From: Candidatus Kaiserbacteria bacterium
GTDB lineage: Bacteria; Patescibacteriota; Minisyncoccia; Phycocordibacterales; UBA12088
Assembly (NCBI GenBank): GCA_003561715.1
Contig: PWVU01000050.1
Location: 1-7,734 of the forward strand
Length of the DNA: 7,734 nucleotides
Direction of reading: 5' to 3'
Shown: in pieces, positions 1 to 6,708 of the stretch
Position numbering within the stretch: position 1 is the first letter of the stretch
Layout: each line of letters starts with the position of its first letter
Made by a program: the position numbers and the translations under genes
The notes under the pieces: model-generated
Databases searched by the model: none
What the model was told of the DNA's origin: nothing
The model's input: the letters and a program-made list of their open reading frames with translations, nothing else

Positions 1-2
1 CT

Positions 3-44
3 CCCACACTGCCCGTCTTTTTTCAGATCAAACAGGTGGGCTAA
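3..44 (+). CDS. Possible 3' end of an upstream gene (partial)
   Basis: The third plus-strand frame is open from the window edge to a TAA at 42-44 and would end in PTLPVFFQIKQVG. The codons resemble those of pyrH, and a T-rich stretch lies inside it. The fragment is too short to identify. Another frame is open to 97, so this is only a plausible reading. If it is real, the upstream gene runs in the same direction as pyrH and ends about 55 bases before it. Confidence 0.2.
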   Translation, partial: PTLPVFFQIKQVG

Positions 45-59
45 ACGACGCCTTTTCCC

Positions 60-88
60 TTTCTGATCCGAATACCCTCTGCTATACT
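60..88 (+). promoter_or_regulatory. Probable pyrH promoter, extended -10
   Basis: TATACT at 83-88 is preceded by TGC (80-82), giving an extended -10 box. The -35 region (about 60-66, TTTCTGA) is poor, as is usual with extended -10 promoters. Only ten bases separate the -10 box from the pyrH ATG at 99. Transcription would be expected to start around 94-96, leaving a leader of only a few bases and no room for a Shine-Dalgarno site. Confidence 0.5.
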
Positions 89-98
89 TCTCCCTGAC

Positions 99-788
99 AT
101 GTATAAAGATACGATCGTTATCTCTCTCGGCGGGTCACTGATTGCCCCGGACGACCTCGATACAACCTTTCTTAAAAAATTCAAAAAGACGATCGATGGA
201 TTTCTCGCCGATGGTAGGCGCTTTGTACTCATCACCGGCGGCGGACGGATATGCCGTAAATATCAAGATGCCGCTCGCAAAGTTACAAAGCTAACTGATG
301 ATGACCTTGATTGGCTTGGTATCCACGCAACCCGCCTCAATGCGCACCTCATGCGCACTATCTTCCGAGACGAAGCGCATCCCGTCATCATCACGAACCC
401 CGACGAAATACAAGATACACCCAAGCATGCGCGTCTCATTGTTGCCGCCGGCTACCGACCAGGTGCCTCGACTGACCTTCGCGCGGTACAGATCGCGCAA
501 CACATTGGTGCGAGCAAACTCATCAACCTTTCCAATATCGACTACGTTTACACCGCCGATCCGCGAAAAGACAAGAACGCAACTCCGATCAAAGCGATCG
601 ACTGGCACGACTTTCGTGCACTCTTGCCCAAAGACTGGGACCCGGGTCTCTCCGCGCCGTTTGATCCCGTCGCGGCAAAGCTCGCACAAACACTCAAGCT
701 TGAAGTGGCAATCATGAACGGTGCGCGTCTCGGCGAGCTTACCAAATATCTTGAGGGCAAACCATTCAAAGGAACGGTGGTGCGATAA
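99..788 (+). CDS. pyrH: UMP kinase, archaeal-type (amino acid kinase family)
   Basis: Phosphorylates UMP to UDP with ATP in the cytoplasm, the entry to UTP and CTP. The protein has 229 residues, close to archaeal UMP kinases (about 225), and is a single amino-acid-kinase domain. Visible motifs: N-terminal phosphate-binding SLGGSL (9-14), TGGGR (46-50), the signature LDWLGIHATRLNAHLMR (70-86, a UMP-site helix resembling LDxIGIxxTRLNA of archaeal enzymes), GASTD (122-126), the nucleotide-binding segment NLSNIDYVYTADPRKDKNA (143-161) and DPVAAKLA (179-186). Typical bacterial PyrH differs in the helix and in GTP-regulation features, so this is the archaeal/CPR-like subgroup. The start follows an extended -10 box by ten bases and has no Shine-Dalgarno. 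The gene converges on the GH18 gene with 13 bases between stops. Other members of the fold (aspartokinase, glutamate kinase) are less likely because of the TRLNA signature and the size. Confidence 0.88.
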   Translation: MYKDTIVISLGGSLIAPDDLDTTFLKKFKKTIDGFLADGRRFVLITGGGRICRKYQDAARKVTKLTDDDLDWLGIHATRLNAHLMRTIFRDEAHPVIITNPDEIQDTPKHARLIVAAGYRPGASTDLRAVQIAQHIGASKLINLSNIDYVYTADPRKDKNATPIKAIDWHDFRALLPKDWDPGLSAPFDPVAAKLAQTLKLEVAIMNGARLGELTKYLEGKPFKGTVVR

Positions 789-801
789 GGTGTCCTTGCC
801 T

Positions 802-2436
802 TTACCGCAAAAAGTTTTCCGCAAGCGCGCGCAGGAGCGGGTGACGATTGCGCGGGTTTTCATCCATATGTTGCTGACCGAGGCTCCAGGCGATAATACC
901 GCCGTAGCCTTCCCTGCGTGCCCACTCCGCTCGTTCTCTTGCGTCGCGCTCATCCATGTAGGTGATGAAGGTGCAGCCGTCGGCGCCGGTAGGTGTCGGG
1001 AATGAGAGGTAGGACGCATGCGCAACACTGTCGTAACGCGCAAATCGTCGGTCGTAGTAGTCGCGCATAATAAGGCGATAGCTCATTGCGCCATGGCTAA
1101 TACCCTGCCCTGCAAACGATTGCCGAGGCCCGTCCACGCCCGCTTTACAGTAGCCGTAGAACGGTGCCCCGATGCCGAGCTTGCTCCGGGGAACGCCAGC
1201 ATCCACATATGCTTGCATGGAGTGCTCGATCGAGGTGGGTCGTGTGGGCGCTTCATCAAAGAGTGCTGAGTGATGCCACGATTCCCAGCCGCTCCAGACG
1301 CCCGCCATATCGTACGTCATGACATTGATCTGATCGTAGAGCTGATGCGTATCGCCGAAGAAGCCAAGGTGTCCATTGCGTGCATTGCCGTTGACATGCA
1401 GAACCGCAAGCGAGAGTGGCATGTCGGGGCGCAATGCACGCAGGGCGCTAGTCAATCGCTCAAGTCCCGGGTGATCCTCGGGCAGAAGCGGCTCCCAGTC
1501 GATATCGATCCCTTCGTATCCCAGATCGTCCATCGCCGCGACCACATTACGCGCAAAGCGATCGACATTGGCGGGTGTGGTTGCGCCCACCCAGCCGTCT
1601 CGCCCCTCCGCACCGCCGCCGACAAAAAGCATCGGGGTTGCATTGTTGCGCTTGGCAAGCCGACTGACTTCGCGCGCAAGATCGCGTCCTTCGCGCTCGC
1701 GCATGTCAAAGCGCGTATCGATCGACCCGTCTCGGTTGGGTGTGACGGGCCCGAACGCGATATGAGTCATGTGTTGCCAGTCGATGTCTTGGGGCGTGAG
1801 ACGGGTGCGATCCCAGCTTGGGTAGTACACCATAAGCCACCGAGCATCGTCACTGCGTGAGCGAGGTGTCTGTGTTTGCGTACGCTCTCGGGTGGCGCGA
1901 GAAGAAGCGGCTGCGACTCGAGGCGTCAAACGCTGAAAGGTCCACCGCCCGTTTCCCGCGCACCCTTCCCCGCGACAGCCGCAGTAGAATCCCTGCGCGG
2001 TATTTTCGCAGATATACGCCACGATCGAAAGGTCAGCGCCTTGCGGCACGACCGCGTACGCGCTCCCCACAAGCCATCCTCCCGCGCGACCCTGTGCCGG
2101 CACAAACGTTACCGGTTGCCACGCGCCACCGCGACGAACGTAGCCGCTTGGGAATATGAACGCATTTGCCCTGCCCGTTCCCGCTTTGACCGTTATATTC
2201 CTCTCTGAGCAGGAGGCAACAGAAAGAAGAGAGGCGCGCTCCTGTGTCGCAAACGAATAGGGCGCACCGAACGCGCCGCCGGGTAGCTCAGGCGGTACGT
2301 AGCCGGGCGCGCAGGTGGCGGCATGTGCGTAGGACACGCCACTAAAAAAGAAAGATACAAATGCCACTCCTACAGCCACAACAAGCGCTATGGCGAGTTT
2401 CTTATGAGAAATTACGTGCACGATACGAAGAACCAT
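802..2436 (-). CDS. Secreted glycoside hydrolase family 18 protein with Cys-rich N-terminal module
   Basis: Predicted chitinase-like or peptidoglycan/GlcNAc-polymer hydrolase, exported or membrane-tethered; the substrate cannot be read from sequence. From the ATG at 2436 it has 544 residues. A signal peptide with a hydrophobic core (about 14-33) ends in SYAHAA near 40. Residues 41-174 form a separate module with six cysteines, GYVRRGGAWQPV (98-109) and CGCRGEGC (152-159). A low-complexity Thr/Arg/Ser linker follows (175-200). The GH18 barrel fills 201-544: YEGIDIDWE (307-315) carries the DxDxE core D311, D313 and E315 (general acid), but E308 replaces the first Asp of DxxDxDxE. MTYD is at 373-376 and GGIIAWSLGQQ, with the barrel-end Trp, at 512-522. 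The frame stays open upstream to 2601, but that would overlap tyrA by 119 bases and bury the signal peptide. Met codons at 2442 and 2436 are the credible starts. I chose 2436 because a -10 box abuts 2442, so a transcript from that promoter would begin at about 2436. Confidence 0.85.
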   Translation of the reverse strand: MVLRIVHVISHKKLAIALVVAVGVAFVSFFFSGVSYAHAATCAPGYVPPELPGGAFGAPYSFATQERASLLSVASCSERNITVKAGTGRANAFIFPSGYVRRGGAWQPVTFVPAQGRAGGWLVGSAYAVVPQGADLSIVAYICENTAQGFYCGCRGEGCAGNGRWTFQRLTPRVAAASSRATRERTQTQTPRSRSDDARWLMVYYPSWDRTRLTPQDIDWQHMTHIAFGPVTPNRDGSIDTRFDMREREGRDLAREVSRLAKRNNATPMLFVGGGAEGRDGWVGATTPANVDRFARNVVAAMDDLGYEGIDIDWEPLLPEDHPGLERLTSALRALRPDMPLSLAVLHVNGNARNGHLGFFGDTHQLYDQINVMTYDMAGVWSGWESWHHSALFDEAPTRPTSIEHSMQAYVDAGVPRSKLGIGAPFYGYCKAGVDGPRQSFAGQGISHGAMSYRLIMRDYYDRRFARYDSVAHASYLSFPTPTGADGCTFITYMDERDARERAEWARREGYGGIIAWSLGQQHMDENPRNRHPLLRALAENFLR

Positions 2437-2442
2437 ATCCAT

Positions 2443-2473
2443 AGTATACCGTACTCGATGAGACGATGTGCAA
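2443..2473 (-). promoter_or_regulatory. Possible promoter of the GH18 gene (leaderless)
   Basis: Read on the minus strand, TATACT (2448-2443) lies in the 40-base gap between the tyrA stop and the GH18 gene. A weak TTGCAC (2473-2468) sits 19 bases upstream, slightly wide for a -35. No extended TGn is present. Exactly six bases separate the -10 box from the ATG at 2436, so the expected start of transcription coincides with that ATG. This would let the hydrolase be expressed independently of the secD-tyrA cluster. Confidence 0.4.
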
Positions 2474-2482
2474 ACGGTCGAC

Positions 2483-3238
2483 TTACGAGCCCCTACCTTC
2501 CAGTCCCGTCTCGACCCGCGAAAGCGCATCGCGCAATCTCCGCGGAATATCCCTGCAGTGCCGGTTATACCGATACACATCGCGAAAAAGCTCGGTATCA
2601 TGCTTCACACTCTCGACCGCATCCATCAAAAAACCGAATGAGACCGTGTCGATCTCGGTGCGTTTAAATCCACCCTCGACAGTACCTTGCGCAATCAGAT
2701 GCGTAAGAAAAAGCGTCTCCGCAAGCATGCGATCATGTTCGTCGGGTGTGAGATGGAGTATGACCAAACCAAGCGATGCGAGCCATTTCTCAAGCGCACG
2801 TACTGTCTCTGCAGGAAGCGTGTGTTCCGTTATCACCAATCGAAATCCCCTGAGCGAGTGTCCCGTCTTCTCATACGAAAATGGACCAAACATGGGGTGC
2901 GTGGCGATATAGGGCACCTGCGCACAGTGCTTGCGAAGTGCCTCAGTGGTATGACCCTTGACGGTCGCAACATCGACCACGATGCTCTGTGCCCCGAGAT
3001 GCGGCACGACCCGCTCCAGTGTTTCTTCAAACGCATGAATGGGAACGGTCAACACCACCACATCGCATTGCGCGACCTCCTCAAGCGAAAAGAACTGCAC
3101 GCCGTCCGGCTCCTTTGAGCGTGCGTACACCCGCACAGCAACATCCGACGCTTGAGTGTGCGCAAGCTCCGCCACAAACCTCCCAAACGCACCCCAGCCG
3201 ATGATCCCGACCGAGCGCGGCTTTACGATCTCGTTCAT
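2483..3238 (-). CDS. tyrA: Prephenate/arogenate dehydrogenase (TyrA family)
   Basis: Oxidative decarboxylation of prephenate (or arogenate) with NAD(P)+, the last committed step to tyrosine; cytoplasmic. The 251-residue protein starts with a Rossmann fold: GIIGWGAFGRF (11-21) supplies GxGxxG. VVLTVPIHAF (61-70) and VVDVATVKG (87-95) follow the usual TyrA order. THPMFGP (113-119) contains the conserved active-site His114, and DEHDRMLAETLFLTHLI (166-182) is the start of the helical dimerisation domain. The HPMFGP and HDRxxAxxxFxTH pattern and the ELFRDVYRYN segment (216-225) resemble plant-type arogenate dehydrogenases more than E. coli TyrA. There is no chorismate mutase or ACT domain, so it is a short monofunctional form. 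Its ATG overlaps the kinase TGA by four bases (ATGA), implying translational coupling. No other aromatic-pathway gene is in the window. Substrate and cofactor preference cannot be decided from sequence. Confidence 0.82.
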   Translation of the reverse strand: MNEIVKPRSVGIIGWGAFGRFVAELAHTQASDVAVRVYARSKEPDGVQFFSLEEVAQCDVVVLTVPIHAFEETLERVVPHLGAQSIVVDVATVKGHTTEALRKHCAQVPYIATHPMFGPFSYEKTGHSLRGFRLVITEHTLPAETVRALEKWLASLGLVILHLTPDEHDRMLAETLFLTHLIAQGTVEGGFKRTEIDTVSFGFLMDAVESVKHDTELFRDVYRYNRHCRDIPRRLRDALSRVETGLEGRGS

Positions 3239-3792
3239 ATGCCGATCTTTTGCAACACATCTTCGATCTGTGCGTGGAGTTCTTCAAGAATGCCGTTGTT
3301 CATGATCGTATAGTCCGCCATCGCAATCACCGTCGCTTTCTGCATACCGTTTGGATCCGGGTCATTCATTTCGAGTGCTTCGTGCTCCACAAACTCTTCA
3401 AACGAAATCGCATCCGATTCACTTGCACGGGCTTGGATCCGCTCATAGCGCACTTGTTGGTCAGCATCTACCGCCAAGAGTAGACCGCCCTCTCGCTTGA
3501 GTGTTTCGACTTCGGCAGTTGCACGAAGAGACTCAATGACGAATCGCTCATGACCATCAGTACGCGCGCGACGAACATACTCAGTAATCAAGTAATCGTT
3601 ACCATGTGTTTTGCGCAAGTCATTTGCCATCAGTCGCATGTTGGCGCGATTCACCGGAAGCTCGCGATGTTGTATTTCCTCGACCCACAGTGCGCGGGCG
3701 GAGTAATGTACAAAACCGTTAACGTCAACCAAATAGTCGACAACCGTCCCTTTTCCCCCTCCATCGGTTCCGGTAATGCCTATGATCGTCAT
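3235..3792 (-). CDS. P-loop nucleotide kinase, dephospho-CoA kinase-like
   Basis: A 185-residue cytoplasmic P-loop kinase with a small-molecule (nucleotide or dephospho-CoA) acceptor. Walker A is GTDGGGKGT (8-16). NRANMRLMANDLRKTHG (48-64) resembles the RxxM...LR...G segment of dephospho-CoA kinases and of archaeal UPF0200 proteins. VIESLR (85-90) fits the acceptor-site strand. VDADQQVRYERIQAR (108-122) fits the lid region with its Arg residues. ADYTIMNNGILEEL (159-172) is the C-terminal AD.xIxN.G..EEL signature shared by CoaE and related kinases. I cannot separate CoaE itself from an adenylate/deoxynucleotide kinase paralogue on these motifs. It starts two bases after the secF TAG and its stop overlaps the tyrA ATG, so it is the middle of a tight transcription unit. 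No Shine-Dalgarno precedes it. The unusual triple Gly in the P-loop is conservative. Confidence 0.7.
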   Translation of the reverse strand: MTIIGITGTDGGGKGTVVDYLVDVNGFVHYSARALWVEEIQHRELPVNRANMRLMANDLRKTHGNDYLITEYVRRARTDGHERFVIESLRATAEVETLKREGGLLLAVDADQQVRYERIQARASESDAISFEEFVEHEALEMNDPDPNGMQKATVIAMADYTIMNNGILEELHAQIEDVLQKIGI

Positions 3793-3794
3793 AT

Positions 3795-4823
3795 CTACTG
3801 TTTCTTAGACGCAAGACGCTCTTCAATCACGACCAATAAAGGAGAGGCAAAGGCAATCGAAGAGAAGACACCGGCGATCACACCGACGGTAAGCGCAAGA
3901 ATAAAGAAGGTTGTTGCTGAGCCACCCAAGAAGAGAAGTGCGAGCAGTACAAAGAGCGTCGTGAGCGACGTATTGATCGAGCGCGCATACGTCTGCTCAA
4001 GCGAGCGCCCCACTACGTCCGCAAACGGCTCCTCGATATCGCGCTCGGCGTTCGCCCGCAAGTTCTCCCGCACACGGTCGAAGACAACAATGGTGTCGTT
4101 GACCGAATAGCCCAAGATCGCCAGAAGCGCCATCACAAAGAGAATATCAAGCTCCACTCCCATAAGCCCGCCCAAGACCGCAAATACGCCAAGCGGAATG
4201 ATGATGTCATGGAAGAGCGTGATGACCGCCACCACCCCATAGTGCCATGATGAGACCCCGACCGATGGGCGCTTGGCGCTACGTGCCTGCTCTTCGGCTT
4301 CCGCTTGCTCGCGACGATTACGCCTGCGCTCACTGCGCGAGATCGGTTGCAGTGCTTCTTCCTCGGTGTTGGTGCGAACCGATACCGTGCGGAATGCAAA
4401 GGCAATATACAGAATGATGATGACCAATACGACTGATATTGCAACGAATGACTTGTTGCGTAGCTCAACGCCCACGATCGGCCCTACCGTATTGAGGCGC
4501 ACCACTTCCATAGCAACACCGCCGCCGAGCGCAAGCGCATCTTCAACACGTGGTCGCACTTCCTCGTCCAACTCCCGAGAGCGCAACAAGAAGCCCTGCG
4601 TGTCGATCGGACGCAATGAGAATGCGCCTATATCCAGTTCGGTGATTGCCTCTTCGACTTCTGTCATTGCAGGGCGATCCGCCGGATACGTCACCTCAAG
4701 CAGGGTGCCACCGGTAAAGTCGATGCCGAATCGCAATCCAAAGACCGCGATCGCAACCACCGAAAGCACCATCAGTAAACCTGATACTGCGAGAAAGATT
4801 GTTTTGTTGCGGATGAAAAACAT
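3795..4823 (-). CDS. secF: Protein translocase subunit SecF
   Basis: Inner-membrane partner of SecD; together they use the proton motive force to pull preproteins through SecYEG. It has 342 residues and six membrane spans: TM1 about 8-29, then FGIDFTGGT (32-40), the signature after TM1, an extracytoplasmic P domain (about 40-120), TM2 about 125-144, TM3 about 196-218, TM4 containing the ILGYSVNDTIVVFDRVREN signature (236-254), and TM5-TM6 about 283-330. Residues 145-192, between TM2 and TM3, are an extra, highly charged, predicted cytoplasmic insert (SRSERRRNRREQAEAEEQAR at 162-181) that is far shorter in E. coli SecF. The gene is separated from secD by an SRPBCC gene. Its ATG lies directly behind a pyrimidine-rich tract that is one arm of an inverted repeat, with no Shine-Dalgarno. 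The next gene starts two bases after its stop. Confidence 0.93.
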   Translation of the reverse strand: MFFIRNKTIFLAVSGLLMVLSVVAIAVFGLRFGIDFTGGTLLEVTYPADRPAMTEVEEAITELDIGAFSLRPIDTQGFLLRSRELDEEVRPRVEDALALGGGVAMEVVRLNTVGPIVGVELRNKSFVAISVVLVIIILYIAFAFRTVSVRTNTEEEALQPISRSERRRNRREQAEAEEQARSAKRPSVGVSSWHYGVVAVITLFHDIIIPLGVFAVLGGLMGVELDILFVMALLAILGYSVNDTIVVFDRVRENLRANAERDIEEPFADVVGRSLEQTYARSINTSLTTLFVLLALLFLGGSATTFFILALTVGVIAGVFSSIAFASPLLVVIEERLASKKQ

Positions 4824-4825
4824 GG

Positions 4826-4850
4826 GAAGAGTAAAGAGAAAAAAGAAAAG
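4826..4850. repeat. Left arm of a 25-base inverted repeat around the SRPBCC gene
   Basis: A purine-rich stretch on the plus strand starting GAAGAGTAAAGAG. Its reverse complement occurs at 5251-5275 with 23 of 25 bases identical (mismatches at the 11th and 18th positions). It fills the gap between the SRPBCC stop (4852) and the secF ATG (4823). On the transcribed strand it is a pyrimidine tract ending two bases before that ATG. Confidence 0.75.
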
Positions 4851-4851
4851 A

Positions 4852-5235
4852 TTAAAAATTCATCTCGGACTCAATCAGGTCTTTCAGCTTGTCGAGCGAG
4901 GTTTGTTCAAGCGGATGTGCAAGCCCTGATCCGTCGTTCATCCATTCTGTGTATGACAGTTTTGTGGTCGCATCGTCAAGAGAGCTGTATTCGTACCGAA
5001 CGGTATACGACCCATCCTCACTCGTCAACTCAAAGCGCCTATCTTGCTCAAAATCTGTAACGCTCAGCGTGCCCAGTTCATTCGTATATTTCGTACCCAC
5101 ACCCACGTCATCCGTATGTTTCTCCTCATGCACAATACCCTCACACCACTTTGGTGTGTTCGCGGGATCGATAGTGTACGCAAATACTCGCGCAACGGGA
5201 GCGTTGATGGAACTGTCGAGGGTATGTTTGTTCAT
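4852..5235 (-). CDS. SRPBCC / polyketide-cyclase-like fold protein between secD and secF
   Basis: Small soluble protein of 127 residues matching the SRPBCC (START/Bet v 1, polyketide-cyclase-2 type) helix-grip fold, whose members bind hydrophobic ligands. The start LDSSINAPVARVFAYTIDP (6-24) matches the first strand and helix of the family (xxINAPxxxVFxxxxDP). TPKWCEGI (27-34) matches the following PxW segment. GVGTKYTNELG (45-55) fits the family's GxGT turn. Strands continue to LSYTEWM (93-99), and a C-terminal helix (about 103-125) closes the fold. There is no signal peptide or membrane span. The frame runs on upstream to 5304, inside the secD tail, but that extension is a Lys/Arg-rich read-through, and the SRPBCC fold starts properly at the ATG at 5233-5235. 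It sits 31 bases after the secD stop and 28 before the secF start, in the same orientation, enclosed by an inverted repeat. Ligand and role are unknown. Its location suggests co-expression with SecDF but does not prove a role in export. Confidence 0.78.
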   Translation of the reverse strand: MNKHTLDSSINAPVARVFAYTIDPANTPKWCEGIVHEEKHTDDVGVGTKYTNELGTLSVTDFEQDRRFELTSEDGSYTVRYEYSSLDDATTKLSYTEWMNDGSGLAHPLEQTSLDKLKDLIESEMNF

Positions 5236-5250
5236 AGGCGATTTTGTGCT

Positions 5251-5275
5251 CTTTTCTCTTTTCTTTTTACTCTTC
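5251..5275. repeat. Right arm of the 25-base inverted repeat
   Basis: Partner of 4826-4850. On the minus strand it begins GAAGAGTAAAAAG and contains the last two Glu codons and the TAA of secD (5267-5269), then runs into the spacer before the SRPBCC start. In RNA the two arms could form a stem of 23 Watson-Crick pairs plus one G-U, with one A-C mismatch, enclosing a 400-base loop that holds the whole SRPBCC gene. Confidence 0.75.
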
Positions 5276-6700
5276 TGTCTTTTCTCTCTCGAGTCCACTG
5301 CCATACAAGACCTTCACGGTCTTTGCCTCGGTTGCCGAGGCGGTCGCCAGCATGAAGGTGCGCGTAATCACGATCGCCGTAAGCATGGATACGATGACAC
5401 CGATACCGAACGTGAGCGCGAAGCCCTCAACGATCGAGGTACCGAACCAGAACAGGATGATCGCAGTGAAGATACTTGAGAGATTGCCATCGCGAATGGG
5501 AAGCCACGCACGCGCAAAGCCGTCGCGAATGGCATGGCTGAGTTTCTTACCGATGCGCAACTCTTCTTTCAAGCGCTCAAAGATAAGAATGTTTGCATCG
5601 ACCGCCATACCGATCGAAAGAATGAATCCCGCAACACCCGCCGCCGTGAGCGTGATCGGGATCACCTTAAAGAGCGAAAGCATGAAGAGTATGTACAAGC
5701 TGAGGGATGCGACCGCGATAAGACCCGGAACGCGATACCAAAAGACAAAAAAGAGGGCGACCAATGCAAGACCGATCAGCCCCGCAATGACTCCTTTCTC
5801 CACGGTCTCTTCTCCCAAACTCGCACCGATGGTCTGGGTGTTCACCAGCATGATCGGCACCGGCAGGGCACCGAAGTTGAGGTCGCGTACCAGCTCGCGC
5901 GCCTCGGTCGAACTGAAGTTGCCCGAAATGGTAGCCGCACCACCGCGGATCGCTTCTTGAATGACCGGTTGCGACAGCAATTCGCCATCGAGAAAGATCG
6001 CGAGTTGCTGACCCACGTGCGCACCGGTGATTTCACCGAAGAGTTGCGTTCCCTCTCGATTGAAATTCACCACCACGGTCGGCTCTCTTCCCGGTGCCAT
6101 ATCACCAGGTATCGCACTACGGAAATCGAGTTGTGCGCGATCAATAAAACGTCCCGTAAAGCCAACATCCCAATACTCGTCAAACTCGGGACTGGTAGTC
6201 GCGATCGTTGTGGTACCCGCCGCCGCACGAAGTGAACCGTCCGGATCGAAGAGTTTGAATTCCAAAAGCGGTGTTTGTCCGATGAGCCGAATCGCCTCAT
6301 CGACATCAGTCACCCCGGGCAACTCAACAATAAGTCGCTCTTGCGTACCCCCTTCGGCAAAGATACTGGAGCGCTCAACTTGTACCAGAGGCTCGGCAAC
6401 CCCAAACAGATTGACACGTCGCTCGATCACCTCGCGCAACGAATCCATAGCATCGCGCACTTCCCCTTCGGGAATGCCTGACACATCGGCCTGGTAGACC
6501 AAGTGCGAACCACCAGTCAGATCAAGTCCCAGACGAAACGGGAAGCGCGACTCCGGGTCAGTCTCGCTTGCGTATACAAAATACCCCAACAATCCTCCCA
6601 CAATCACAAACCACGCCGCCAGTATCCGCGTTTTCAGCAGGGTTGAGGTGGTAGCATTCTCTTCGGAAATACTTCGCGTATGTGACTGAACTTCGGTCAT
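5267..6700 (-). CDS. secD: Protein translocase subunit SecD
   Basis: Membrane component of the SecDF accessory complex. At 477 residues it is clearly shorter than E. coli SecD (about 615), as in many Gram-positive and CPR forms, with a reduced extracytoplasmic domain. An N-terminal cytoplasmic tail (1-24) is followed by TM1 (25-43), then FRLGLDLTGGSHLVYQADV (55-73), the family signature at the start of the P domain. RRVNLFGVAEPLVQVER (94-110) and RLIVELPGV (122-130) belong to the first part of the P domain, and NFSSTEARELVRDLNFGALP (261-280) to its end. The C-terminal five-span bundle carries AAGVAGFILSIGMAVDANIL (363-382) with the functionally important Asp, then IFERLKEEL and DGFARAWLPIRDGNLSS (393-409). 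The gene starts 42 bases after the folD stop behind its own likely promoter. AGAGGG lies only two bases before the ATG, too close for a normal Shine-Dalgarno. The stop lies within one arm of the inverted repeat. Confidence 0.94.
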   Translation of the reverse strand: MTEVQSHTRSISEENATTSTLLKTRILAAWFVIVGGLLGYFVYASETDPESRFPFRLGLDLTGGSHLVYQADVSGIPEGEVRDAMDSLREVIERRVNLFGVAEPLVQVERSSIFAEGGTQERLIVELPGVTDVDEAIRLIGQTPLLEFKLFDPDGSLRAAAGTTTIATTSPEFDEYWDVGFTGRFIDRAQLDFRSAIPGDMAPGREPTVVVNFNREGTQLFGEITGAHVGQQLAIFLDGELLSQPVIQEAIRGGAATISGNFSSTEARELVRDLNFGALPVPIMLVNTQTIGASLGEETVEKGVIAGLIGLALVALFFVFWYRVPGLIAVASLSLYILFMLSLFKVIPITLTAAGVAGFILSIGMAVDANILIFERLKEELRIGKKLSHAIRDGFARAWLPIRDGNLSSIFTAIILFWFGTSIVEGFALTFGIGVIVSMLTAIVITRTFMLATASATEAKTVKVLYGSGLEREKTEE

Positions 6701-6708
6701 TGCCCTCT

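Noticed and set aside
1..40. Terminator hairpin at the left edge (CCCAC with GTGGG, and a run of six T)
   Set aside because: The five-pair stem has a loop of about 28 bases containing the T-run; any true left arm would lie outside the window.
774..815. Bidirectional terminator between pyrH and the GH18 gene
   Set aside because: Only a four-pair AAGG/CCTT stem with a three-base loop is visible and no convincing T-tract follows; too weak to call.
1270..1860. Long plus-strand open frame (196 codons) and similar antisense frames, such as 291-1043 on the minus strand over pyrH
   Set aside because: They lie fully or largely opposite well-supported genes, show no recognisable motifs, and are expected shadows of GC-rich coding sequence.
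2437..2601. Longer N-terminus for the GH18 protein, open to 2601
   Set aside because: It would overlap tyrA by 119 bases and place 55 non-hydrophobic residues before an otherwise normal signal peptide.
5236..5304. Longer N-terminus for the SRPBCC protein, open to 5304
   Set aside because: It overlaps the secD tail and adds only a Lys/Arg/Ser-rich stretch translated from the purine tract; the fold begins at the ATG at 5235.
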